Shown piece after piece: positions 47,341 through 57,789 of a stretch of 64,000 nt of DNA; positions within the stretch are counted from its first letter, which is position 1, and each line of letters starts with the position of its first letter. The DNA is taken from the NCBI GenBank assembly GCA_021442155.1, contig CM038228.1:88555737-88619736 (forward strand), read 5' to 3'. The notes beneath the pieces were generated by a model that was given only the letters and a program-made list of their open reading frames with translations, ran no database searches and was not told the DNA's origin. The stretch comes from Cymbidium sinense. Taxonomy: Eukaryota > Streptophyta > Magnoliopsida > Asparagales > Orchidaceae. Made by a program: the position numbers and the translations under genes.

Positions 47341-49144
47341 TGTAATAACATCATAACATAACTAAGTTCAATTCAACCACTTGAAGTTTTGGCTGTAATA
47401 CCTAATTGAAAATAAACATTTGCATGAAGGAATTCTATGGAGTTAAAGGTTGAATTGAAAAGAGAAAAGATGTTGATATTCATAATATGAGTTGATCTAT
47501 TTATGAGATGGAGATATCTAAGGATGTTTCATAAAAATGCAGAAATCCATAGCTTTATTTATGAAAACAAGAAACAAGTTAAATGAGCAACCTTCAAAAA
47601 AAGGAGGAATCAACTCAAATATTACACTCCATTGATTCACTGAAGTATCTCTAAGAGATTAAATTTTCATGTAAAATAATAAATTAAGCTATCGTTTGAA
47701 TTTATAGCTTCAAGACATATGTAAATACTTAAATAAAGTGAACTCTTTACATTCACTTTCAAGTAAACATAATATTCAAGCATTTCAATTTACATGAGCT
47801 TGCAAATATAATAACATGATATTTTCAATAGCTTAACGTAAGCGTTGAAAGATATATGGAAGCTTTTAAATGAATGAAAAATTCACCACTGGATTCGCAA
47901 CACATCGTACAAGTGAACATAAGGTGTTAGTTAAGGTATTCTTAGATACACCCACATGGGCCCCGACACTATGTTGAATGTTTAAATTCAAGTGTTTGAG
48001 GATGCACGCGGGTTGCTTCCCGGCTTAGTCTTAGGACTGGTCCGGGTTAACAAAATCTAAAAATCTATTATAAGAATTTTAACTTAGGGAAATATCGAGA
48101 GCTAATTACGTAGTGATCTATCCTGTTAGAGCTAAACAAAGTCGACATGATCTAAAGTTCTCAAGTATATTCGAGTCAATCAATTAACTACCTCAATGAT
48201 GTGTTGAATGGTGATTTCAACTGGAGGGGATACTTCCATCAACATGTGATTCTAATTTCAAAGTAAATTAACTCAAATTAAGTATCAATCTAAATAAAAC
48301 AGCTTAAATAAAATTTAATCAATAAAAGTTTAAAGTGAACTCCATTCAATCCACTTTCCGCAATTATTTATCGGAGGTGACAAATTAAGAAAACTCTAGC
48401 TCATAAAGGAGCTGATGTCATGTCAAGTGTTCTATTATGTTAACTCTCAATCAATCTCATGTTAATAAGGACGTGGCGTGTCCTCGAATCATTGGCTTTA
48501 GGCTCCACATATGATCTTTGTTATGACCGAGTCCTCATCGGGTAGTTTGGGATGGGCTCCATTATATTATGATCACGCGTAGTAGTACTTCTAATGGCTT
48601 TGCCCTTTGAGTTGTGAATCATAGGATATACTTGATAGGGCAAACAATCCTCTGTTAGCTAAGGTAGACTTAAGTCTGTCTCCTTAGAAAACACCACTCC
48701 AAGTCTATAAAAATTTCTTGGATGACGTAACCCATGTGTTGCTGATAAGAATCCTTTGATCATGTTGAGTCATTTCCTCGATTAAGTAGACTAGGGATGT
48801 GGCGTAGGGATAATAACCATGGGATCTATATCTGATCATCATTCCCCACCATCGGTTTGAAATGATGAATTTCATAATCTAAAATTCTAAAACTCCATAT
48901 CTTTTCTTGCTACACATTAAGCGATCTAGCCTTGTCGAAAGTTCTCTCACTTATTGGGAGGTAATTAACTATAGGGCTTGGCTTATAGGAACAATATCTA
49001 AAGTCCTCACAAAATGAGAGCGAAATCTCTAGATAGTGTCTTACCTACTATTCCATCTGTCTTCTGAAAATTATACCGAGACAAAAATTAAACTCTCTTC
49101 AATTTAATTGTAGAGAGGTTGGTGACGAATTTTTGGAGCCCACA
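47341..49144 (+). repeat. LTR B of the same Ogre-like family
   Basis: It begins near TGTAATAACATC and ends CCCACA. It matches LTR A over 1.8 kb with substitutions and small deletions. Only about 235 bp separate the two LTRs, and this interval has no coding potential and no clear polypurine tract. Confidence 0.75.
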
Positions 49145-49145
49145 G

Positions 49146-50634
49146 TTCCCTCATTAATGATTTCTATTATTTTAGACCTTTGATCTTTGAGTGTGGCTGG
49201 GAGTCTTGCTCCCCTTTCCCCTTCTCATTTTAGGGCAGCTAGTTGGAAAAGAATGTTGTGTAAAAAATCTGATTAAAAGGAATATATTTGAATTACTTTA
49301 AGTTATTTGGTTGAAAGTTTTACAAATACGTGAGTTTTTTATTTGGTAAAATAAATGTAATATATAGTATTTTGAAGATTTTTGGTGGTAGCGAGCTCAC
49401 AGTGGTAGAATTGGCAAAAAATGGCGATGTTCACGATGGCACTTGTGTGAATTCATTTTTTTAGAAAAAACAAAGGGTGACGTGAGAGAAATTCCCCTTG
49501 TGTGAGAGCAATGTAGAGATAAAGGGAGGAAAGAATAGAAGAAGAATCTTTTCATAATTAAATTCATTCTTAATAATTATTTATGATCTTAAAACTCTTA
49601 TTTATAAAAAAAGGGCTAACATATATTATCTAACTTGAATATAAATCCAATCCAATTTAAATAACTCTAATAATTCTTTTATTTAATTTAAAAGAAAAAA
49701 TCTAAAAGTCAAAGTGAAATTAAATAAAATAAATTTTAAGATATCTATAAATATTAGAAAAGTCTATGCATATTGTGTTGTAGTTTATTAGTTCTCTTAA
49801 AACTGATAGAATCTTCTCTTGAAGCATAATATAAAAGCCCTTTTTAATAATTATTTAATGTTCTACTGACTTATAGTTGTGTTATATAAAATTACGTGCT
49901 AATTAAAACTAATTCTCGGTGATATAAATTAATTACTAGATTGATTGTATTTTAAAAAATATATATAATAGAAAAAAATTGATTTTGGGTAAAAGAAATA
50001 TGAGAAATTAAAATACGATTTACATTTAATAATTTAATATAGTGAAGCGAATTTTAAAATTTTATTCTTTCGAACCAAAATATCGAGAAATTTGTTTTAT
50101 CATTTTTATTTATGCAAAATTCTAATTAAGAAACCATTGAAATTAAGAGATAAACGAATTAAAATACTCAGATCAAAATTTAATCATGTGACTTTAAAAT
50201 TAATAAATTTATTTTAGGATGAATATAATATATAAATAATTGATAAAAATACATTATACCAATTTTAAAATAAAATTATTAATTCCAAATTTTAAATCAT
50301 AATACCTTAATTCAATACTATTATAAAAAAAATTAAAACTTAATTGCCACAGACTCATCCTGCAACTCCCCCACTAGCACTGCCCTATCCATCCACAGTC
50401 AGAAATTAAAATTCAAATTCGGGGAAAAAATCGACCGTTTACTGAGGGGAAATGGAGAAATTAAAATTCAAATTACTGCCGCCTAAACTTCGACCGTTGG
50501 CAGTTTAGTCGTTAAATTCGTATCTACCTGAGGTTTGATGATTGGAGAAAGTTTCATCTCTCTCTCTGACTTGTCTGTCTTAACTCTTTGCTTCCGATTT
50601 GTACTTTTCTCGCTGCCAAAAGTGGATCGTCGCT
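49146..50634. other. AT-rich spacer and upstream region of the MADS-like gene
   Basis: No gene is seen at 49146-50340. From about 50345 GC content rises. A CT-rich stretch (TCATCTCTCTCTCTGACTTG, about 50555-50574) just before the start codon is a plausible 5' UTR. No strong TATA box is visible. Confidence 0.45.
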
Positions 50635-51427
50635 ATGGCCGGGAAAGGACGAACAATGGTGGAGAATAAGCTGATTGAGAACCCTTCTTCAGGAATGGTT
50701 TGCTTCTCAAAGCGTCAAAAGGCGGAGGAGCTCTCAATCTTAACCGGTGCTAACATCGCCGTTCTCACCTTCTCTCAGGCCGGAAAGCTGTACTGCTCCG
50801 ATGCCCAAACCTTCGATTCTCTCCTATGCCCTCAAGTCGGTATGTCCTCTGAGATCGAAACAGAAGGGAATAGGGAATCTGCTCTTGCTGAAACCATGGT
50901 TGCCGACTCCTTCCTCTGCCATCAATTAGAAATGTCCGCAGAAACAGAGGTAGAAGAAGATGCTGCTTTTTCTGAAGCCATGGCTGCCGAATCCTTCCCC
51001 TGCCCGCAACTTGAAATGCCCGCAAAAGAAAATGTTTTCGGATCTGATTTTGCTGAAGACATGGTTGAAGAGATCTTCTCCTCGGAGATCCCAACCCTAA
51101 ACTCCCTACCCTGGCCTGAACTGGGCATCTCCTCGGAGAACGATGCTTGGAAATCTGTTTTTCCTGTAGAAGACATAAATAGAAACCGCTACAACTCTGC
51201 CGCTGCAGCCTTCGACCACCTGCCCTTCCCTCAATGACATCTCCAGGGAAACAGAGGCAGAGATTTGTTGGGATTTTGATTTTGCTGAAGCTATGGCCGG
51301 AAAGGAACTGCCTTTCTGGTATAACAGACCTAACGTCCAGGCCATGGGCTGTGAAGAACTCCAGCGATTGAATAGAGCCATTTTGGAGTATCGACAGATG
51401 CAGTTGTCCAAATACTGTTATAGATAG
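50635..51427 (+). CDS. Intronless type I (M-alpha-like) MADS-related protein with internal repeats
   Basis: Start ATG at 50635; the frame is open 12 codons upstream, but no other ATG precedes it. Residues 21-54 read C-F-S-K-R-Q-K-A-E-E-L-S-I-L-T-G-A-N-I-A-V, then F-S-Q-A-G-K-L. This is the second half of a type I MADS domain (FSKR, E-L-x-x-L, I-A-V, F-S-x-A-G-K) with about five residues missing where G-L-x-K-K normally lies in the DNA-binding helix. Residues 60-230 hold five degenerate copies of a unit with S-[FL]-x-C-P-Q-L-x-M-S and, later, F-x-E-A-M-A. The stop at 51235 is probably an error: from 51236 the next frame continues the repeat and ends in E-E-L-Q-R-L, with a TAG at 51425. Total about 264 residues. 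Polyadenylation signal AATAAA at 51589. Likely a nuclear regulator or a decaying copy. Confidence 0.7.
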
Positions 51428-51588
51428 ATAGCTCATATAGATAGTTTTATTGCAATTTCTCATGCATTATAGATTGACTGATTACTGTCATCATGTTCTT
51501 AACTGTTACTGAGGCATTGTATAGACATTCTTGATTGTGTTATGCATTCGTTCCATGTGTGATAAAGTTCATTTGTTGTACTGCATTC

Positions 51589-51594
51589 AATAAA
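51589..51594 (+). terminator. Candidate polyadenylation signal of the MADS-like gene
   Basis: AATAAA in TTCAATAAAGC lies about 160 bp after the proposed stop codon. Confidence 0.5.
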
Positions 51595-51905
51595 GCATTT
51601 TCGGATCTGATTCTATCATAAAAGACAGTTTTTTTTTCTACATTTGTTCATTTAATCTGTTGATAATGCTTCTTTGTACTGACAACCTGAAAGAACTCAT
51701 GTGTTGTTGAAAATTTATGGCTAGTTGAGGAATATTGTTAGAAATTTCCAAATTTTCTTGTTAACTCTAATACGTTGCTTAAAGAAGGTTAGCCTTAGCA
51801 ATCTTTTTAATAAATCTCATCAACAGATGCTTTGTCTTATCAGTGAGTTTAATTAAGAAGGCTTGGCTAATGGCTAAGGCCAACGATGTAAATATCACTG
51901 ATAAG

Positions 51906-52539
51906 TAGGGGTGTGTATTTGGTTGATTTGGATGGATTGGATGATAAATTTTTAAAACTAATTGGTTTTAGATTCCTAAAAATATTGAACCAAACTGATC
52001 AAATAAAATGCAAAACCAAATAATCAATAATAATTTGGTTGGTTATTTTGGTTTGATTTTGGATAAACCAAAGTTAGCTATATTTAAAAATTATTTGTAT
52101 AATATTTTATTGTATAGTGAAGAAGCAATAAGCAAAATAATATAAATATAATAAAAAATGCAATTAACTACATCATGTGCTAAAAAATATTTAAAACTAA
52201 TTTTTACTTACCTGAAAGATATTTTGAACTTAGAAGTTGATGAAATCATATTATGGTCCTCCAAAAAAGCACCTACTAAGTATTCAAAAATAAATAAAAA
52301 TAAATGTATAATAGATAAGCCTATTATACATAAATAAATAATACTGTTTTATATAATTCTTTTGGTTTATTTGGTTCCATCCAAAATTTTATTTAACAAA
52401 CCAATCCAAAAACCAAATACCAAAGTTTTCATTAATTAAAACCAAAATCCAAATTACTAAGTTCAAAACCGAACCAAATTACTCAAAAACTTTGGTTCGG
52501 TTTGATTTTTTGGTTAAAACCAAATAATGCACACCCCTA
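51906..52539. mobile_element. hAT-type MITE, 634 bp, perfect 8-bp duplication
   Basis: The ends are TAGGGGTGTG and CACACCCCTA. CTGATAAG flanks it at 51898-51905 and 52540-52547. The subterminal regions (TTTGGTTTGATTT and complements) pair over longer stretches. There is no ORF, so it depends on a transposase elsewhere. It sits about 0.5 kb downstream of the MADS-like gene. Confidence 0.92.
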
Positions 52540-52547
52540 CTGATAAG

Positions 52548-52551
<4 letters not shown>

Positions 52552-52612
<61 letters not shown>
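52552..52612 (+). repeat. (AT)n microsatellite
   Basis: About 30 AT units lie between the hAT MITE duplication and the left LTR of the Tat-lineage element. It may be the insertion target of that element. Confidence 0.9.
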
Positions 52613-52615
<3 letters not shown>

Positions 52616-53815
52616 CGCTAAAAAACCGGTAGAATAAAAGTTTACTTTATATCATAATCCAAAGACACATACATATGTTCGAAGAATTAATAAGAGAACT
52701 CCAGAATTTTTACGTGAAAAAATATTGAAAAGAGGGAAAAAATCACGGGGCCTAGCCTAATAAAAATCTTCCACTATGTATCTGTTTCAGAATATAAAAT
52801 CTTCCCGATAATAGGATTACAGAATTGTATAAGAGAAGGGCTGACAATGGGAATCGCAGAATTAGACAACAACAACTATATAATCACGCCTGACTTGCTA
52901 ATAAATGATGGTGAAAACGGGTCGCCCAACGATGAAGGTCGCCGGATGATGACCGCGATCGGCCACGTGATCAGACGACGAATGCGGTGAAGCGATGTGC
53001 ATCGATCGCGATGATGACCGGCGACAATGGTGGCAATGATGACCGCAACGAGGTCGCGATGCTGGTCGCTGGTGATGACCAATGATGGAGATTGACGATG
53101 AGGATCACGGTGGCGCGAGCGGCGCGGTGACGAAAGATACGGCCAAAGACCCGCCGTGGTCATGACCGGACGATGGTGGCGACGATGACCGGCGACGCTG
53201 AATAGTGTGGTCTGGTGACACCAACAGGGAGATTGACGACGATCGGCGGCGGCACAAATGGTCGATAACCGAGGTGGTGCCGAGTGGTAACGATTATGCT
53301 TGGAGGATTTTCGCTTTAGAGCTCTCTCCTCTCTCTTTGCTCCCTCATAAAGAATGAGGAGGTATTTATGGAGAGTGTCTCAATACATAAAAAATCCAAC
53401 CACTCCTCTCCATCGGACGACTCAAAAATTTTGATCATTTGATGATGCATTTTAATGCTCGAATGAAGTCGAATTATGAGATCTTGGTTAGATCCTCCGT
53501 CGACGCCGATTTGACTACAAACACTCTATGTTTAATTGCTATTTAGGGATTTAATTGATATCCCAAAATTTCTAATGATATTTTAAGTGCTTGATCTCGA
53601 TCGCTTCAACTTAGATCAACTTGCTTTTGATATCAAGATGCATCACCAAGTGGTATTTTAAGTGTCATATCAGTTGTCCCCATATTTTTGGATGACATTA
53701 TCTCAATCGCCTAAAAATATATATGTCGAATACTTGAAAATAATAAATTCTTCAATGAATTTGCAGGTCCATTAATCATACATTTTGAGAGAACAGATCT
53801 TCATGAGAGCACAAA
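52612..53815 (-). repeat. 3' LTR of the Tat-lineage element
   Basis: It shares TAGAATAAAAGTTTAC, the ATGTTCGAAGAATTAATAAG region, a GATGATGACC-rich block (52910-53290), and a TTGACTACAAACACTC-like run with the right LTR. On the minus strand CATAAATA (53363-53370) is a likely TATA box, conserved at 63587-63594. The inner boundary near 53800 is uncertain. ORF 52876-53163 is low-complexity. Confidence 0.75.
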
Positions 53816-53818
53816 ATT

Positions 53819-54270
53819 ATGATCACGGAAGTGGATGCAGGGCCGCGGATGTATGCGGGTACAAGAATTTGGGATTATGGACCCATCTGGGTAGTACGCT
53901 GGCGTCTATGTGTAATCACAGTTCGCATGGCCGTAGCGGAGGCCGCGGCCGCATGGTTTAGTGGCAGTGTTATACAGGGCCACGCTGACAAAGACAAAGT
54001 GTTAGCGACGGGCCATGGCGAAGCGGGCGGTCAAGCGGCCACGCGGGCCACGATGAATGCTGGCAAATGCCCATTTTTGATTTTGATAATTTTCGCGATT
54101 TTGATATTTTTCCCCATAAGGGTCTATAAAACCCCAGGGAGGAGAGGCACACTCATCATATGCTCTAGTGTTCCTCTTCTTCTTGAGAGTAGTTGTGAGG
54201 CGATCGCGGTACATCGTCCAGTTCCGCCCTCAGCATCAACCGGCCTCGCCAAACTAACCGGTTTGAGATG
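53819..54270 (+). other. GC-rich region upstream of the array with TATA-like box
   Basis: An open frame of 150 codons exists but shows no recognisable protein pattern, and overlapping minus-strand frames are equally open, so I do not call a gene. It ends in a TATAAA motif context and flows into the tandem array. Confidence 0.4.
54124..54131 (+). promoter_or_regulatory. Candidate TATA box for the antisense ORF
   Basis: CTATAAAACC on the plus strand, in a GC-rich setting, is a strong plant TATA consensus and points toward the ORF at 55474-57109, about 1.3 kb downstream. Function is inference. Confidence 0.35.
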
Positions 54271-55042
54271 ATCAAGGCCCATGGTACATACGTTCGGTTC
54301 CGCTCGAAGAGGCATCAACCTCGCCTGACCGACCGGTTTGGAGGTGATCAAGACTACATACGCGGTTCTGATTTTCCCTCGAAGGGGCTTTAACCTCCGC
54401 CTCGTGGTGGTGATCAATGCCCATACATACGTCGGCTCCAATTTTCCCTCGAATCAACCGCCTCTCGCCGACCAACCGGGTTGAGGCGATCAAGGCCCAT
54501 GATACATACATCGTGGCATCAATTTTTCCTCGAAAGGAGAGTCAAACGGCCTCGTCGAATCGACCGGGTTTGGAGGCAATCAAGGCCCGCGGTACATACA
54601 TCGTGGCTCCAATTTTCCCTCGAGCCAACCGGCCCCGTGGACCGACCGTTTGAGGTGATCAAGGCCGGCATACCGGTTTTCCCTCGGCATCAACCGCCAT
54701 CACCGACCGCCGGGCGATCAAGGCCCGGTATACGCCATGGTTTCGATTTTCTCTTGAAAGAGGCGCCAACCGCTTCATCGGATCGACCGGTTTGAGGTAA
54801 TCAAGACCCATGCATACATACGCCGCGGGCTCAAGTTTTCCTCGAAAGAAGTGTCAACGCCGGACCGACCGGTTTGAGGCGATCAAGGTCCACATACATC
54901 GTGTTCCGATTTTCCTTGAAAGAGGCCAATAACCGTCGGACCGACCGCTGAGGCGATCAAGACTGGTACATACATCGTGACTCCGCTTTTCCCTCGAAGA
55001 GGCATCAACCGCCTGGGACCGACCGGTTTGAGGTGATCAAGG
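54271..55042 (+). repeat. Tandem array, 10 units of about 60-90 bp
   Basis: Anchors of the form ATCAAG(G/A) stand at 54271, 54347, 54413, 54489, 54579, 54658, 54717, 54800, 54882, 54956 and 55036. Each unit has GATCAAGGCCC, TACATACATCG, a TTTTCCCTCGAA block, a CATCAACC block and GACCGACCGGTTTGAGG. Length differences are mostly small deletions. ORFs on both strands in this interval (54124-54795) are by-products of the repeat. Confidence 0.88.
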
Positions 55043-55473
55043 CGTAGTTCCTTTTTTTGTAGAAATTGGATCTCTTGCAACTTCAATGGATGGTTCAACA
55101 ACTGATAACCGTAAGATGGCGGGAAGCGTTAGTTAGAACCATCGCTCAAACGACTTTGATGTAATTTCGTGAGCATCATTAGAGGGGAATAATCTCTCTC
55201 TCTTTTTTTCGATCTTAAATGTATGTGCATTCTTTTCATCAGATCGTCGGTGAAAAATTTTATCCGAAGCTGTCCGTGAGCGACAGAGCTGGGAAAGGAT
55301 ATGCCCAAGTATTGGGGTGAGTGAGTTGCTTCACAAAAATTCTCAGATTTTTGTCATTTCTCTCTCTCTCTCTCTTAATTTATTTATTATATATTTTCAC
55401 AGGGTGATGGTCGAAAGAAAACCCATAGCGGACAAATACTGATATACTATCCATACATTACGGATAGTTTAAT
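55043..55473. other. Leader between the tandem array and the antisense ORF
   Basis: Contains two CT-rich runs (about 55192-55208 and 55360-55375). No ORF is supported. Confidence 0.4.
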
Positions 55474-57109
55474 GGTTCTAAGAAATTTTACTTCCCTAAC
55501 GAGTTTGTGGCTATTTTTGTCAAAAGTCCGATCGAGCTCACCTCGGATACTTTACTATTTTTGAGATGATTCTTCATGCGGGACTGCGATTCCCTTTGGC
55601 TCCTGAGTTGATTGAGATCTTTAAAATTGGTGGCGTAGTTTTGTCATAATTTTCATTTCGAGCTCTAGTGATCATCATTGGTTTGACTGTCTTCTTTAGA
55701 GAGTGTGGTGTTACTTTGAACATCAAATACTTGTACCGAATGTGTAGATTCACATGTGATGCTCAGGGACATGTTTCTTATAAAGAATTGGATAGAATTT
55801 TCAGCACGGGATCCATCTAGAAATTGGTCTAATGGATTCTTTTTTGTGAAAAATGAGTGGGGCCTCCTTGATAGATGGGGAAGATTGAATGACCTTCCAG
55901 ATCCAATGTTGATTGAAGAGAATGAAATCTTAACAACTCTTAATATTTTTGATGCAGGAAGCTTACAGCATGAGTTACGTTACATTAGCAAATACATTAT
56001 TGAAGATATAATGTTCAAGGTTGGCCTTTCCATCCAGGCAGGGAGATCTCATGCTCTTCCACTAAAGAGATCAGGTAAAGGTGATGACAGGTCTCCTCAT
56101 ATTCACAGAATTCTTTTAGGAAGCCCGTTACAAAATCATGATGGCAGCAATATTTCTTCTTTAAAGAAAAAGAAGACATGTACCGAAGTGACTACGTCAG
56201 ATATCTGCAGAGAAGATGTTCACCCCCAGTTGTCCTCTGAGAGTTTAGCTGTTTCAACTCATAATGGAGGAGTTTGTTTCTTGAAGTTGCAAATTTCTGA
56301 AGAGGTGTTAAAGCACGTATGCACTGGACGTCAACGAGCAGACGAATTAGTATGTTGTCTTCTCTTCCTCCTCCTTTTCTTCTTTTCCTCCTTCTTTGTG
56401 TAATATTTGTGATGGTTTTTTTATAGGTAACTCAAACATTAGGGTTGATGGCTCATTTAGGTGTCGCTCTAGACGAGTGGAATACTGAATTTATGAAGGT
56501 GAAGTATCTACAAAAGTATCGAAAAAAGATGAGTGTTAAGTCCAAAGAAGTGGCAACTCGGAGGATCGCCTAACCGTGTAGAACTGAAGCTAACATGTCG
56601 ACTTCTCTTTCTCTCCATCTTCAAGAGGTGGAGCACACCCATGATGAGATGATTGAGGTGAGGCGAGACCGAAAGAGAAAAGACTCAAGGCACTTGCAGT
56701 GGAGAAGAAAGCTCTCGAACTGGAGAAGAAAGCATTACATGATCGTCTTTTTGAGAAGGAGCTTATAATGTCAGAAGCGGAAGCAAATGAAATTTCCTTA
56801 AAGGTAGTGGAAGACTTTAAGAACTCCTTGGCTTATCGCGACACTATCAAAGACCATATCCAGGAAGCTCGTAATCATATTCTTGATGTTGAAGTGAAGG
56901 ACTTGGAGCACCAATGTTTAGAGGAGGGCTTCATTCGAGGGTTCCTAAAAGGAATCCGCTTAGTACATCACAAAATCGGAGCTAGTATTGAGGATCTATC
57001 TCCCAGCCAAGCATCTGAAGACCCTTTTCCAGATTTAGGAGATGAAAGAGTCGAGAGTGAGTTCAAGGGAGTATCTCCTAGTGGTGAGGAGGATGTTGAT
57101 ATCATATAG
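55474..57109 (+). pseudogene. Extra ORF of the Tat element, antisense to gag-pol, with an intron
   Basis: The first part (55474-55755) shows F-Y-F-P-N-E-F-V, then G-L-R-F-P-L-A-P-E-L-I-E-I-F. This is the pattern of the plant gypsy-associated domain known as transposase_28 (putative gypsy type transposon); I assign this by eye. From 55756 an open frame continues (E-W-G-L-L-D-R-W). A probable intron lies at 56350-56426 (GTATGT...TTATAG); splicing joins D-E-L to V-T-Q-T-L-G-L-M-A-H-L-G-V. The end (56699-57109) is a K/E-rich coiled coil, then an acidic tail (stop TAG). Frameshifts lie near 55565, 55790 and 56575. Function unknown; such ORFs are established in Tat elements. Confidence 0.65.
56350..56426 (+). 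other. Probable spliceosomal intron in the antisense ORF
   Basis: 77 bp, with donor GTATGT, a pyrimidine-rich body and acceptor TTTTTTTATAG. The frame is continuous only if it is removed; reading through gives a run of L, F and S and then a stop. Confidence 0.6.
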
Positions 57110-57785
57110 CATCACTTGAGGGTGCATTTTTTTCTTTTATCTATGTATTATTTTGTATCAGAATATTGATTATTTCTTATGTCAAAAAAAAAAAAAATTT
57201 TTTTTAGGTGATATACTCTTGTTTTATTTTTACCTATCTGGGGTGATTGGTTGGAATATTATTTGACGACACTAACTTGCATAGATGAGGCCATGGGAAG
57301 TCCACCAACAACCTTTTGGCCTATCCTAGGTATTAGTCAAAATATTATTTGACATCTTACCTATATGGAAGATGCCATGGGATGTCCATCACCTTTTGAC
57401 CTATCCTATTAGCCAAAGCTGCTACTTGACTTCTTACTTGTACGGAAGAGGTCCGATCAAGTCCCCTTGGGATTGATCATGCCCCCGAGATACAAATGAG
57501 GCGATTTCTCAAGTGAGAGGATTAAATGAAGGAGATTGTTCATATGCAACAAGCTTGAAAGAAAAAGCTATAAATTCATTACTCTGATAAGTTCAGTGAT
57601 ACAATCATAAGATAATTTTAACACGGATATGAGTTTCAAGAGGAAATGACAACAACAACAACAAGTCTTTATCCCACTAACTGGGGTCGGCTACATGAAG
57701 AGGAAATGACAAACGAGACAAAATAAAAGTTGCAATAATTATGCAGTAGGAATTACTGATAATATTTTAGAGATTTTCAGTGTTC
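57110..57785. repeat. Spacer with three imperfect 75-90 bp repeats
   Basis: Between 57240 and 57460, three units share ATTATTTGAC, a GGAAGATG/GATGAGG block, CCATGGGA.GTCCA and CCTATCCTA. The third is the most changed. This is the junction between the antisense ORF and the end of integrase; no ORF is present. Confidence 0.55.
57638..57710 (-). mobile_element. Minimal LINE 3'-tail insertion with 13-bp duplication
   Basis: AAGAGGAAATGAC occurs at 57638-57650 and 57698-57710. The 47 bp between them are only a LINE 3' end: GTAGCCGACCCCAGTTAGTG on the minus strand followed by a GTT repeat. It matches the end of the LINE at 19147. This is an extreme 5' truncation. Confidence 0.85.
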
Positions 57786-57789
57786 CAAG

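Noticed and set aside
50765..51463. 232-codon minus-strand ORF over the MADS-like gene
   Set aside because: Shadow frame; the plus strand carries the MADS motif and the ordered repeats.
53819..54271. 150-codon plus-strand ORF
   Set aside because: No recognisable pattern, and overlapping minus-strand ORFs are equally open in this GC-rich element region.
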